In this document: positions 25,498-36,576 of the stretch, piece after piece | How the letters are laid out: every line of letters starts with the position of its first letter | Numbering within the stretch: the first letter of the stretch is position 1 | Source of the DNA: Pseudomonas sp. REP124 | GTDB taxonomy: Bacteria > Pseudomonadota > Gammaproteobacteria > Pseudomonadales > Pseudomonadaceae | Direction: 5' to 3' | Assembly: GCF_020164475.1 (NCBI RefSeq) | Contig: NZ_JAIQWX010000016.1 | Span: 1-64,000, forward strand | DNA length: 64,000 nt | Position numbers and translations under genes: made by a program | Notes under the pieces: generated by a model | Databases searched by the model: none | What the model was told of the DNA's origin: nothing | The model's input: only the letters and a program-made list of their open reading frames with translations

Positions 25498-28400
25498 ATG
25501 AAACCGCCACAACCCGACGCCTTACCCAACGCCGCCGACCGAGAAGCCCTCAAATCACTGGTCCCCACCCTGGTCGAAGCCTGCCCCGACCTGTACGAAA
25601 TGGCCTGCTCAATCTCGCGGGATATCCTGGCCAGTCATGGCCTCACCCACCTGCAACCCGAACAGGTTTACTTCCACCGCTTTCACGCCGCCCAAAGCAG
25701 CCCGCTGACCTTCACCGGCTGGGAGCACCGCGTGGAAATCCCTCGGGAATCCCTGACACTGCCGCAACTGGTCATCCAGCGTTTCAGCGTGCACGACCAG
25801 GACAACGCCGACCTGCTCGACGCCGACGCGGGCTTCTACACCGCAGGCCCGGATGCCGGTAACTACGACCAGAGCAACGAAGTCCGGCTGCACGCCAGCG
25901 ATGTACTGAAGGCGTTCTGGGACATCAACTTCGCCGATCAGTACCGGCAACGGGTCAAGTCGTTCTGGGCCAAGCACAGCAAGACCTTCAGGGCCTTGGC
26001 CAAATGCACCTTCCTGGCCAAGGCCATGGAGGACCGCGAAAGCGGGCGACTTTCGGACGAAAATTTCAAGACCGTGGTCAGGGCCGTGGCCGGCAACGCC
26101 AGCTGGCCGGTGACGCGGCAAATGCTCGAAGACGAAGCCCCGCCGGCCAAGGAGGTGCGCGTCAGCCTGCTGAAAATCGGCGGCTTCGTCGCCACCGACA
26201 TTCTGTGCATCGTCGATGCCCGGGGCCGCAAGATCATCTATACCCCCGGCGAAGTCTGGGGCGTGCACGCCCTGCAATCCGATCGCCACGTGCATTGGTG
26301 GGTGCTGTCGAAAACCAGGACGCCGTCCGATCGCAAACGCTTCATGGCGCATTTTCAGGTGGCCGACCACGACATCATGGAAGACACCTCCTCGCGCCAG
26401 AGCGCCAAGCGGCTGTGGCTCGATGCTCTGACTCCGAGCGCAGCGCTGGCCTCGCTGATTTTCCGCGAACCGCACATCGAGAATGTCGGGCTTACCCATG
26501 TGCTCGATCTGATGGTCAGCACCTGGGACAGCGACAATCACAATCTGGTGGCAGACCAGGCCGAAGCGCTGGATGGCGATGCATTCACCTTCCTCGCCCA
26601 CGCGACCCATGCCCGGATGATCAGCGACGCCGAGTTCATGCTGCATTCCAACGGCGAGCTGCGTAAAAAACTCTGGGTGGGATATCTGAACGCCTTTAAC
26701 CGCATGTTCGGCCCGATGGCAGCGGTGGGTTGGCCGGTGGCGCTGGCGGTGGTCGGCGCGGGCATCGCCAACGTCGGCCTGCAGATCGATCAGGCGGTCA
26801 ACGGCAAGACCCCGATGGCGCGCAAGTCGGCAGTGACCGCAGCGATTTTCACCGCCATCGATACGCTGTTCAACGCGACTTTCCTGGGCGGCGAAGCGCT
26901 TCCGGAAATCGCCGAAACCTCGATGCTCATCGAAGAAGAAGAGGCACTGGTCGGGGCAGAGAAAGCCCGCACACCGCTGCCGCCGCTGGAGGACATCGCA
27001 CCGAAACAGGTGCTGCCTGCGGCGCCGGAAGATTTTCTCGAAACCTTCAAGACCACCATCACCGAACCCACCCGCGCCGACTTCGACAACCCGAGGTTCC
27101 AGGAAATCATCCTGACCCCGTCCGGCAAGCGCTACATCATGATGCGCCGCCGGGGCGTCGACGCCTTCTTCCAGGTCCGATATGTCGAGCAGATGCGCGG
27201 CTGGATCATCATCGATCCGGTGCATCCCTATTCGTTCTATCGCAATGTGCCGGTGCGCCTGAACGAGGCGCTGAAATGGGAACCCGCTGCCCGCCCGGGG
27301 CTGCGCGGTGGCATGAAGGTGTTCGGCGACTGGCCCTGGGGGCACACCGCCAATCCGCTGCCCGAAGTCACGCTGGAACCGCTGCCCTACGATGTTCCCC
27401 AACCGTCCACCACGGCAATGCGGCCTTTGGCCGACGCCCATGTCGATGATTTCCCGCTGGACGCCGTGCACGGCAACGACAGCCTCTACCAGGACTTCAA
27501 GGCCCTGCGCCGCAGCCTGTACGACGATGCCATCGAGTTCTACAAAAACCCAAACCTGCCACCCCGCCCGCTCGTGCCGACCTTCAAACCCTCGACGCCC
27601 TTCGCCGACATGAGCAAGCGCCTGTTCAAGGAAGGCACCGGCCTGGTCATGGGCCAGGACAGCGCCGCCACCGGCGCCAGGCGCACGCTGATCGACAACT
27701 TTAAGGTGTTGAACAAGCAGAAGGTCAGGACCCTGTACCTGGACCGATTGATGGCCGATTTCCATCAGTCCGATCTCGATCTTTTCCACCGGACCGGAAA
27801 GATGCCGTCCACGCTGGAAGACTCGCTCAAGGCCCTGGACCTGCGCCTGGGCGGCGACCCGGCCGGTCCCCACAGTTACACGGCGCTGATCAAGGCCGCG
27901 CAGAAAAACCACATCCGCGTGCAAGCCATCGACTGTCTGGCCAGCCGTCGCTTCCCGCACATGGAGCACACCGGCAAAGTCAGTGGCCGCAAGATGATGA
28001 ACTTCTATTCCGACTCGGTGATCCGCGCCGACCAGAGCGCACGCGGGGCCAATCGCTGGGTGGCGCTGGTGGACGATGAGCGTGCGAGCAGCCTGGACAA
28101 CGTGGCCGGCCTGGGTGAGTTGCAAGGCACTGTCGCGCTGCGGGTGGAAGAGGTGCCGGTGGGCAAGGCCGCCGGTTTGTCGGTGGATCCGGGCAGGAAA
28201 TTGCTGGATGTGCTGGGCCGGCCGATCGATCTGGTGAAAAGCGAACTGCGCCTGCAACTGGACGCCCCGCCGCCGACGATCACGGCCAACAGCCTCGACA
28301 ACGCGCTGCCCACAAGAGGCATGTTCATGATCGAGGAGTCCGCCACGATCATCCATCGCAGCGGCGACGGGTCTCTGGTCCGCACGACGATCCAGCACGA

Positions 28401-29787
28401 CAGCGGCGGTTTTCTCGTGATTCGCCCGCGCTGGAGTTCGGTCAGCGGGCGCCACTTCAACAGCCTCCATGAATTGGCCGCGGCTCTGGAAGAAGAGGAA
28501 GGGCTGTCGCTGAGGCGCGTGCGCATCGATCCAGCGGCGAAAGAATCGCCGACGGTTGAACCGTCGCCCGCCACTTCCGGCCCGAGCAAGCTGCCCAGCG
28601 TGGAGTCGACACTGCCCGACACTGCGCTGATCCACTCACCCTATGAAGTCCCGCCGCCACTTCGCGGAGCCTTGAAGCGGGCGGCCTTCAACTTGGACAG
28701 CAAGTCACTGAGTGATCGCATCATCACCCTGGACGACGAGGTTCACTTGCAAACCTTCAAGTCCCTGCGCAAACAGTTGTATGAGACTGCGACGAACTTC
28801 TTTGCCAATCTGCATCTTGCCGAGCGCCCGGGGATACCGTCCGTTGACCCAACTGCGAGCGCCGAAGCGTTCATAGACGCGTGGCTCAAGGAGTTCCAAG
28901 GGCTGGTGATCGGTGAAAGCCATGGCGAAATCGGCAGCAAGCAATGGCTGATCGAAAACATGCCCCTGCTCGCGCGCAAGGGCGTGAAGACCCTGTACAT
29001 GGAACACCTGCTCACGGACTTTCATCAGGCGGCGCTGGATAACTTCGCCAGCACCTCGGTCATGCCCGGGGACCTCGAGCTGTACTTGCAAGCACTGGAC
29101 AACGGTCACATGACCGACCCGCTGAGGCGTTTCAATTTCCTCGAAGTGGTGAAGGAAGCCCAGCGCAACGGCATCCGGGTCCAGGCCATCGACTGCATGG
29201 CCAGTTACCGGCTTCAGGGCATGGCGACTCTCAACAAGACTTCCCGACTGAAGATGATGAACTTCTTCGCCCAGACCATCATCGACGCCGACCAGGCCGC
29301 GCGCGGGCCGCACAAGTGGGTGTCGCTGATGGGCAACTCCCACGCCAATACCTACGAGGGTGTCGCCGGGGTCAGTGAACTGGAGAAGGCGCTGGGGCTG
29401 CGCATCGAGGATGTGAGCATGGGACAGGGACGCGGATTCGAACCGGACCCGGGCAGAACCTTCGTCGACGATCTGGGCAGGCCGACCGCTCAGGTCACGA
29501 GTGATTTGCGCCTGCAAGTGGCGACACCCTGGAAGGGAAAATCGAGCGAGGAGGTCGCACAGCTTCTGAGCAGACCCGGGATGTACACCCTGACCCGTGA
29601 GCCCGGCGGTACCTGGCTGATTCACCGGGGACGGGACAACAGCATCGTGAAAACCCTTATCGACTTCGAGTCCGGCCGCTACTTCATCGAACGCCCCACG
29701 TGGCCGACGCTGCATGAGAAACGCTTCGACAGCATGCAGGCATTGATCACGGCCATCGAGGGGCGGGGACTGAAGCTAGCTGGCTGA
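25498..29787 (+). CDS. large dermonecrotic-toxin-like protein with two RtxA/ChaN/TIKI-like modules
   Basis: A 1429-residue multidomain protein without signal peptide. Residues 1-470 resemble the N-terminal region of Pseudomonas dermonecrotic-toxin-type proteins (DUF6543-like) and include hydrophobic stretches at about 404-434 and 445-465 that could insert in a membrane. A beta-rich middle region (about 530-625) follows. Then come two copies of an effector module resembling the RtxA-like/ChaN/EreA/TIKI fold (about 656-935 and 1080-1355), each ending in a ~70-residue tail (940-1008 and 1360-1429). The second copy keeps the putative catalytic motifs: G1139-E-S-H-G, E1169 in LYMEH and H1282 in GNSHAN. 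The first has lost them: GQDS at 719-722, D749 and R862. The RBS context is shared with the next gene. A secreted or injected toxin is likely; target and secretion route are unknown. Confidence 0.72.
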   Translation: MKPPQPDALPNAADREALKSLVPTLVEACPDLYEMACSISRDILASHGLTHLQPEQVYFHRFHAAQSSPLTFTGWEHRVEIPRESLTLPQLVIQRFSVHDQDNADLLDADAGFYTAGPDAGNYDQSNEVRLHASDVLKAFWDINFADQYRQRVKSFWAKHSKTFRALAKCTFLAKAMEDRESGRLSDENFKTVVRAVAGNASWPVTRQMLEDEAPPAKEVRVSLLKIGGFVATDILCIVDARGRKIIYTPGEVWGVHALQSDRHVHWWVLSKTRTPSDRKRFMAHFQVADHDIMEDTSSRQSAKRLWLDALTPSAALASLIFREPHIENVGLTHVLDLMVSTWDSDNHNLVADQAEALDGDAFTFLAHATHARMISDAEFMLHSNGELRKKLWVGYLNAFNRMFGPMAAVGWPVALAVVGAGIANVGLQIDQAVNGKTPMARKSAVTAAIFTAIDTLFNATFLGGEALPEIAETSMLIEEEEALVGAEKARTPLPPLEDIAPKQVLPAAPEDFLETFKTTITEPTRADFDNPRFQEIILTPSGKRYIMMRRRGVDAFFQVRYVEQMRGWIIIDPVHPYSFYRNVPVRLNEALKWEPAARPGLRGGMKVFGDWPWGHTANPLPEVTLEPLPYDVPQPSTTAMRPLADAHVDDFPLDAVHGNDSLYQDFKALRRSLYDDAIEFYKNPNLPPRPLVPTFKPSTPFADMSKRLFKEGTGLVMGQDSAATGARRTLIDNFKVLNKQKVRTLYLDRLMADFHQSDLDLFHRTGKMPSTLEDSLKALDLRLGGDPAGPHSYTALIKAAQKNHIRVQAIDCLASRRFPHMEHTGKVSGRKMMNFYSDSVIRADQSARGANRWVALVDDERASSLDNVAGLGELQGTVALRVEEVPVGKAAGLSVDPGRKLLDVLGRPIDLVKSELRLQLDAPPPTITANSLDNALPTRGMFMIEESATIIHRSGDGSLVRTTIQHDSGGFLVIRPRWSSVSGRHFNSLHELAAALEEEEGLSLRRVRIDPAAKESPTVEPSPATSGPSKLPSVESTLPDTALIHSPYEVPPPLRGALKRAAFNLDSKSLSDRIITLDDEVHLQTFKSLRKQLYETATNFFANLHLAERPGIPSVDPTASAEAFIDAWLKEFQGLVIGESHGEIGSKQWLIENMPLLARKGVKTLYMEHLLTDFHQAALDNFASTSVMPGDLELYLQALDNGHMTDPLRRFNFLEVVKEAQRNGIRVQAIDCMASYRLQGMATLNKTSRLKMMNFFAQTIIDADQAARGPHKWVSLMGNSHANTYEGVAGVSELEKALGLRIEDVSMGQGRGFEPDPGRTFVDDLGRPTAQVTSDLRLQVATPWKGKSSEEVAQLLSRPGMYTLTREPGGTWLIHRGRDNSIVKTLIDFESGRYFIERPTWPTLHEKRFDSMQALITAIEGRGLKLAG

Positions 29788-29799
29788 TCAACATTTTGA

Positions 29800-29821
29800 G
29801 GTGAGGGGATTGCCCCTCACC
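29800..29821. other. short perfect hairpin between the toxin paralogues
   Basis: GGTGAGGGG and CCCCTCACC are separated by four bases. No T-run follows, so intrinsic termination is unlikely. The sequence resembles a stub of the GTGAGGGG REP type and lies 25 bases before the second toxin gene, inside the probable two-gene transcript. Confidence 0.5.
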
Positions 29822-29845
29822 ACACTCACTCAAGGAACAGAGTCT

Positions 29846-32800
29846 ATGGAACCGACATCTCCTCATCCCCTGCCCAACGCCGCCGACAAGGCCGCCCTCA
29901 AGGCCATCGCCACCAACCTGATCAACGCCTGCCCAAGCCTGCACGACACGGCCCACGGCATCGCTGCGGACCTGCTGAAAAAATACGGCGTCGTCGGCCT
30001 CGACCCCGATCAGGTCTACTTTCATCGCTTCAAGACCGCGCAAAGCCTGGCCCCCTCCTTCACCGGCTGGCAGCACTACGCGGAAAAACCCTACGAATCC
30101 CAGACCCTTACGCAACTGGTGATCCACCGTTTCCGCGCCACCGATCAGGACAACGCCGACCTGCTGGATCTGTACGGCGGCTTCTATACCGCCGACCCCG
30201 ACGCCGAAAACTTCGATGCCTCCAACGAAGTGCGTCTGCATGGCAACGATGTGTTGAAGGACTTCTGGAAGATCGATTTCAGCACCCTTTATCGCAGCAA
30301 ACTGCAGGCGTTCTGGAGCGACTACTCCAGTGATTTCCGCACCCTGGCCAAATGCAGTTTCCTGAGCAAGGCCATCGAAGCACGGGACAGCGGGCAGCTC
30401 AGCGACGCGGACTTTCAGACTGCCGTCAGTGCAGTGATCGGCCCGCTGACCTGGCCGATCAGCCTGCACACGCTGCACAGCGAAACCCCGGTCGGTGTTG
30501 ACCTGAAGGTCTTCGCACTGGACGTCGCCGGCCATGTGGCGACCGACATTCTGCGCATCATCGACCCTTCGGGCCGGCAGATCCTCTACGTACCCGGCGA
30601 TGTCGAAGCGTTCCATGTCATGGAAACCGCAGCCGCCATGCACTGGTGGATCCTGGACCAGTTGAACGAGCGCGCGCCTCGCCAACTGTTCCTCAAGCAT
30701 TTCCCCCTCGCCGACCAGCAGCAGATCACTGAAGGCATCACCGACCTGATGAACCGGCTCGTCAGCACCTGGGGACATTCCGACCACCACCTGATCAACC
30801 AGAAAAATCTGTCGGTCACCGGCGACGCCTTCACCTGGTTGCGTGACAGGACGCGAGCCGCGATGTCCGCCGAAGCCGACCTGTCTCTGACATCCAATGG
30901 CGACCTGCGCAAGAAATTGTGGATCGGTTACCTGAGCGCCGGCTTGAAGGTGTTCGGCCCGATGGCCGCAGTGGGCTGGCCGGTGGCATTACCGGTGATC
31001 GGCGCCAGCCTCGCCAGCATGGGACTGAACATCGATCAGGCGGTCAACGGCAAGACCTCCGCCGAGCGCAAGGCCGGGGTCATCGGGGCGATCTTGAGTG
31101 GCATCGATCTGCTGTTCAATCTGCCATTCCTGAAAGGCAGCGGATCACTGGCGGAAGTTGGCGCCGAACTGGAGGCCGCCGAGGCTGCCGAATGGGCGGA
31201 CCTGAAACCCGAGCCACCGGAACTCTCGAACGAAATCAGCCCCGTCCCGGAAGAGCCGCCTGCGCCCGCCACTTCCGACATCCCGCAGAAATACCAATCC
31301 AATGAGCTGCTGGCCTGGTACAAGCCGGGCACCGAGCCCGGGAAATTCCAGGGCATCTACCGACTCGCCGGCGACCCGCCCTACGCCATCTCGATGAACA
31401 ACAGAGCCTATTACGTGCGCTACTTCACCGACTCGCAGGGCGGCGGATTCTGGGCGATCGTCGATCCGGTGCGACCCAACCAGCTCATCCACTCGATACC
31501 CGTGCGCCTGAATGCACAGGGCAATTGGGAGCGCATGCCGCGTCTGGGCCTCAAGGGCGGTGGCCTGTGTCAGGGCAAACAGTGCGCGGTGGACATCGAA
31601 CTAGACGAACGCTTGCCAGAGCCTGCACCTGAATCGAGCGCCTCGCCGTCACCCGAGCCTCAACCCGGCGACATCCATCTTGTGAAAACCCACTACGACG
31701 TCGACCCCGCCCTTCGAACCGAATTGAGAAAGTGGGCCCTGCAATTGAACGAAACCCACGTTCAAGTGCAGCTCGGACCGAATGGCAACCTGATCCCGGT
31801 GGATCGCTATGGCCCGAACTTCGCCAGCAAGGCCCGGGCACTGGTCGGCGCCGCCGGGCGCTTCTATCAGCTCATGTCCTGGCGCAGTCTGCCGCTGCGT
31901 CCCGCGATACCAGCGGTCTCTCCTTCGACAACCTTCCCCGAGCTGATCAGCCTGATCTTCAAGGAAGCGCCGGGCATGGTTCTCGCGGAAACACCGGGAC
32001 GCATCACCAGCATGCGCCTGCTGATCGAAAACATGCCCGGCCTGGCCCGAGAAGGTGTCCGGACGCTCTACGTACGTCGCTTGCTCAACGACTTTGCCCA
32101 GATCGACCTGAACGCCTACTTCGAGTCCGGCGTCATGTCCAAGGACCTGCGCGAATACCTGACCAGCCTGGGCACCGATCCCGCCGGACGCTTCAACGAG
32201 CTGGAACTGGTGAAAGCCGCCAGAGAGAACGGCATCCGCGTCCAGGCCACGGACTGTGCAGCAACCTACCGCAAGCCGATGCCCTTCCTGCGCAGCGAAG
32301 AACAAATGAGCACCAACCACCTGACCGCCAACATCATGTTCATGGACCGCACCCTCAATGGCGCCGGCAAATGGGTGGCCGTGACCGGAGTGGAAAACAC
32401 CAACGTGTTCAGAGGAATGGCCGGCGTGAGCGAGCTGGAAGGCGGCATCGGCGTGCGGATCGAAGAAGTCAGCCCGGGCCAGGGCGAGCGCATTTCCCCC
32501 GATCCCGGCATCGAGATAAAACGCGGCCCCGTCCAGCAGCCCAACCCGATGCGCGGAACCTTCGACCCCTTTCACGCCGACCTGCTGGTCCGCGCGGAAG
32601 CGCCTGCGGTCATCCGCGACGAACTGCAAACCAGCAAACTGCTCTATCGTCCGGGCATGTACGTGTTCGAAGGTGCACAGGGCGACTACACACTGGTTCA
32701 CCGCAGCCAGACCAACATGCTCGTGCGAACACCCGTGCGGACCAGCGCTGCCGGGCAGCTCTACATCGTTCGCCCGTCATGGGGGGAGCAAGTCAGTGAT

Positions 32801-32881
32801 GTGCGCTTTGGCAATCTGCAGCAACTGTCCGAGGCGTTGGAAAGCAGAGGGCTGAGCTTGCAGAGCCGTCTGCCTGACTGA
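29846..32881 (+). CDS. paralogous dermonecrotic-toxin-like protein with degenerate effector module
   Basis: A 1011-residue paralogue of the preceding protein. The N-terminal half is clearly homologous throughout, for example DQDNADLL, FGPMAAVGWPVAL and IDQAVNGKT. The beta-rich middle region is also shared, and a Pro/Glu/Ser-rich linker (about 580-615) precedes one effector module and the same C-terminal tail (936-1011). In the module the catalytic-type residues are replaced: AETPG at 714-718 instead of GESHG, R744 in place of Glu, and GVENTN with N851 in place of His. The structural DC motif (ATDCAA) remains. It may therefore be a pseudo-enzyme, binding partner or decoy. The start at 29846 (not 29801) follows AAGGAACAGAGTCT, nearly identical to the leader of the first gene. 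The gap to it is 58 bases. Confidence 0.7.
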   Translation: MEPTSPHPLPNAADKAALKAIATNLINACPSLHDTAHGIAADLLKKYGVVGLDPDQVYFHRFKTAQSLAPSFTGWQHYAEKPYESQTLTQLVIHRFRATDQDNADLLDLYGGFYTADPDAENFDASNEVRLHGNDVLKDFWKIDFSTLYRSKLQAFWSDYSSDFRTLAKCSFLSKAIEARDSGQLSDADFQTAVSAVIGPLTWPISLHTLHSETPVGVDLKVFALDVAGHVATDILRIIDPSGRQILYVPGDVEAFHVMETAAAMHWWILDQLNERAPRQLFLKHFPLADQQQITEGITDLMNRLVSTWGHSDHHLINQKNLSVTGDAFTWLRDRTRAAMSAEADLSLTSNGDLRKKLWIGYLSAGLKVFGPMAAVGWPVALPVIGASLASMGLNIDQAVNGKTSAERKAGVIGAILSGIDLLFNLPFLKGSGSLAEVGAELEAAEAAEWADLKPEPPELSNEISPVPEEPPAPATSDIPQKYQSNELLAWYKPGTEPGKFQGIYRLAGDPPYAISMNNRAYYVRYFTDSQGGGFWAIVDPVRPNQLIHSIPVRLNAQGNWERMPRLGLKGGGLCQGKQCAVDIELDERLPEPAPESSASPSPEPQPGDIHLVKTHYDVDPALRTELRKWALQLNETHVQVQLGPNGNLIPVDRYGPNFASKARALVGAAGRFYQLMSWRSLPLRPAIPAVSPSTTFPELISLIFKEAPGMVLAETPGRITSMRLLIENMPGLAREGVRTLYVRRLLNDFAQIDLNAYFESGVMSKDLREYLTSLGTDPAGRFNELELVKAARENGIRVQATDCAATYRKPMPFLRSEEQMSTNHLTANIMFMDRTLNGAGKWVAVTGVENTNVFRGMAGVSELEGGIGVRIEEVSPGQGERISPDPGIEIKRGPVQQPNPMRGTFDPFHADLLVRAEAPAVIRDELQTSKLLYRPGMYVFEGAQGDYTLVHRSQTNMLVRTPVRTSAAGQLYIVRPSWGEQVSDVRFGNLQQLSEALESRGLSLQSRLPD

Positions 32882-32912
32882 AACCCGAACTCTGTATATC
32901 ACTTGGCCCCCT

Positions 32913-33002
32913 TGTGGGAGCGGGCTTGCTCGCGAAGGCGGTGTGTCAGGCGACGGAGATGTCGGATGTGCCGACCTCTTCGCGAGCAAGCACGCTCCCA
33001 CA
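32913..33002. repeat. REP inverted pair (GTGGGAGCGGGC family)
   Basis: The arms TGTGGGAGCGGGCTTGCTCG and its near-complement (one mismatch, GCACGC for GCCCGC) lie 31 bases after the second toxin gene. Confidence 0.88.
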
Positions 33003-33106
33003 GGGGCTGCAGGGTTACCTGATACACCGCGTTGCCTGACTTTATGACTGCTTCGCAGTCGGACGCAGGCTTCGCCAGCTGCTACAAGTCTCAAAAAAAC
33101 CATAAA

Positions 33107-33132
33107 AAAACCCTGGCCAAGGCCAGGGTTTT
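33107..33132. terminator. bidirectional intrinsic terminator (toxin pair / guaA)
   Basis: A perfect stem CCCTGGCC-AA-GGCCAGGG is flanked by A-runs on the left and T-runs on the right, so it can terminate on both strands. It lies between the converging toxin pair and guaA. Confidence 0.9.
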
Positions 33133-33164
33133 CTTTGTGCTTCACAGCTACCTGTATCGCGGGA

Positions 33165-34742
33165 TCATTCCCACTCGATGGTCGCTGGCGGCTTGCTCGA
33201 CACGTCGTAGGTCACGCGGGAGATGCCTTCGATTTCATTGATGATGCGGCCGGAAACGGTTTCCAGCAGTTCGTAAGGCAGGTGTGCCCAACGCGCGGTC
33301 ATGAAGTCGATGGTTTCCACCGCACGCAGGGCCACGACCCAGGCGTAACGACGGCCGTCGCCCACCACGCCAACCGACTTCACCGGCTGGAACACCACGA
33401 ATGCCTGGCTGACCTTGTGGTACCAGTCGGCCTTGCGCAGTTCTTCGATGAAGATGTGGTCGGCGCGACGCAGCAGGTCGGCGTATTCCTTCTTCACTTC
33501 GCCGAGGATGCGCACGCCCAGGCCCGGGCCCGGGAACGGGTGGCGGTAGACCATGTCGTACGGCAGGCCCAGTTCCAGGCCCAGACGACGGACTTCGTCC
33601 TTGAACAGTTCGCGCAGTGGCTCGACCAGTTTCAGGTTCATTTCTTCCGGCAGGCCGCCCACGTTGTGGTGCGACTTGATCACGTGAGCCTTGCCGCTTT
33701 TCGCGCCAGCCGACTCGATCACGTCCGGATAGATGGTGCCCTGAGCCAGGTACTTGATGTTTTCAAGTTTGTTGGACTGGGCATCGAACACGTCGATGAA
33801 GGTACGGCCGATGATCTTGCGCTTCTTCTCTGGGTCGGCTTCGCCGGCCAGGTTGTCGAGGAACTGGTCCTCGGCGTTGGCGCGGATCACCTTGACGCCC
33901 ATGTTCTCGGCGAACATGGCCATCACTTGCTCGCCTTCGTGCAGACGCAGCAGGCCGTTGTCGACGAATACGCAGGTCAGCTGGTCGCCGATGGCCTTGT
34001 GCAGCAGCGCGGCAACGACCGAAGAGTCGACACCGCCGGACAGACCCAGCAGCACGTTGTCGGTGCCGACCTGGGCGCGAACCTGGGCGATGGCGTCTTC
34101 AGCGATCTTCGACGGGGTCCACAGGGCTTCACAGCCGCAGATGTCGAGAACGAAACGAGACAGGATGCGACCGCCCTGCTTGGTGTGGGTCACTTCCGGG
34201 TGGAACTGCACGCCGTAGTAAGCGCGGTCGTCGTTGAACATGCCAGCGATCGGGCAGCTCGGGGTGCTGGCCAGGATGTGGAAGTCGCCTGGCATTTTGG
34301 TGACCTTGTCACCGTGGCTCATCCACACGTCGAGGCCGAACATGCCGTCGGCGTCGACGTGGTCTTCGATACCGTCCAGCAGGCGGCTCTTGCCGACCAC
34401 ATCGACACGGGCATAACCGAACTCACGCAGTTCGGAGCCTTCAACCTTGCCGCCCAGTTGCTCGGCCATGGTCTGCATGCCGTAGCAGATACCGAAAACC
34501 GGTACGTCCAGGTCCCAGACCGCCTGTGGCGCGCGCGGGCTGTCGGCGACGTGTACCGACTCCGGGCCGCCTGCGAGGATGATCCCCTTTGGCGCGAATT
34601 CGCGGATCGCTTCGTCATCCATGTCGAACGGGTGCAGTTCGCAGTACACGCCGATCTCGCGCACGCGGCGGGCGATCAGTTGGGTGTACTGGGAACCGAA
34701 GTCGAGGATCAGGATGCGGTGAGCGTGAATATCGAGGGCCAT
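33165..34742 (-). CDS. guaA: GMP synthase (glutamine-hydrolysing)
   Basis: A 525-residue enzyme converting XMP to GMP. The N-terminal class I glutaminase has the nucleophile Cys in [11 protein letters not shown] and the His-Glu pair in [11 protein letters not shown]. The ATP-pyrophosphatase domain has the P-loop [13 protein letters not shown]. The C-terminal dimerisation domain ends [10 protein letters not shown], the invariant GuaA terminus. It is the second gene of the guaB-guaA operon with a 98-base spacer. The gene is complete and of standard length. Confidence 0.98.
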   Translation of the reverse strand: MALDIHAHRILILDFGSQYTQLIARRVREIGVYCELHPFDMDDEAIREFAPKGIILAGGPESVHVADSPRAPQAVWDLDVPVFGICYGMQTMAEQLGGKVEGSELREFGYARVDVVGKSRLLDGIEDHVDADGMFGLDVWMSHGDKVTKMPGDFHILASTPSCPIAGMFNDDRAYYGVQFHPEVTHTKQGGRILSRFVLDICGCEALWTPSKIAEDAIAQVRAQVGTDNVLLGLSGGVDSSVVAALLHKAIGDQLTCVFVDNGLLRLHEGEQVMAMFAENMGVKVIRANAEDQFLDNLAGEADPEKKRKIIGRTFIDVFDAQSNKLENIKYLAQGTIYPDVIESAGAKSGKAHVIKSHHNVGGLPEEMNLKLVEPLRELFKDEVRRLGLELGLPYDMVYRHPFPGPGLGVRILGEVKKEYADLLRRADHIFIEELRKADWYHKVSQAFVVFQPVKSVGVVGDGRRYAWVVALRAVETIDFMTARWAHLPYELLETVSGRIINEIEGISRVTYDVSSKPPATIEWE

Positions 34743-34793
34743 GATTCAGTCTCGTCTAAGTCATTCAGAAACAGTCGTGATTCAGAAACAACT

Positions 34794-34816
34794 CGGGGCT
34801 GAATAAAACAGCCCCG
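34794..34816. other. hairpin in the guaB-guaA spacer
   Basis: CGGGGCTG and CAGCCCCG pair around a seven-base loop. On the transcribed (minus) strand no good T-run follows, so it is more likely an RNA-stability or partial attenuation element than a full terminator. An 11-base direct repeat, ATTCAGAAACA, is next to it in the same spacer. Confidence 0.5.
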
Positions 34817-34840
34817 GTCGTTAACTTTTTGCTTGAAGGC

Positions 34841-36388
<1,548 letters not shown>

Positions 36389-36428
36389 CTAATATTCGCA
36401 TTACTGATATACGGGAATTTTCGCTGTA

Positions 36429-36561
36429 TGTAGGAGCTGCCGAAGGCTGCGATCTTTTGATCCTGCCTTCACCTGTAGGAGCGAAGCTTGCTCGCGAAGA
36501 GGCCCGACCAGTCAGCATAAAAGTCAAAGTCAAAAGATCGCAGCCTTCGGCAGCTCCTACA
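36429..36561. repeat. long inverted repeat (GCTGCCGAAGGCTGCGATC family) with nested REP half
   Basis: Two 32-base perfectly complementary arms (36429-36460 and 36530-36561) belong to a second Pseudomonas repeat family. The loop holds a single element of the TGTAGGAGCGAAGCTTGC type at about 36473-36499, apparently inserted inside. It lies in the spacer upstream of guaB and downstream of the zinc-ribbon gene. Confidence 0.88.
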
Positions 36562-36576
36562 CGGAAATGCGGTATT

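Noticed and set aside
29800..29821. Intrinsic terminator between the two toxin genes.
   Set aside because: The stem has no following T-run and the gap is too short; reported only as a hairpin.
25498..32881. Recent horizontal transfer of the toxin pair.
   Set aside because: By eye the base and codon use resembles the neighbours and no mobility gene or flanking direct repeat was found; the islet may be old. A composition test was not run.
34794..34816. Terminator separating guaB from guaA.
   Set aside because: No T-run on the transcribed strand, and guaBA are normally one operon.
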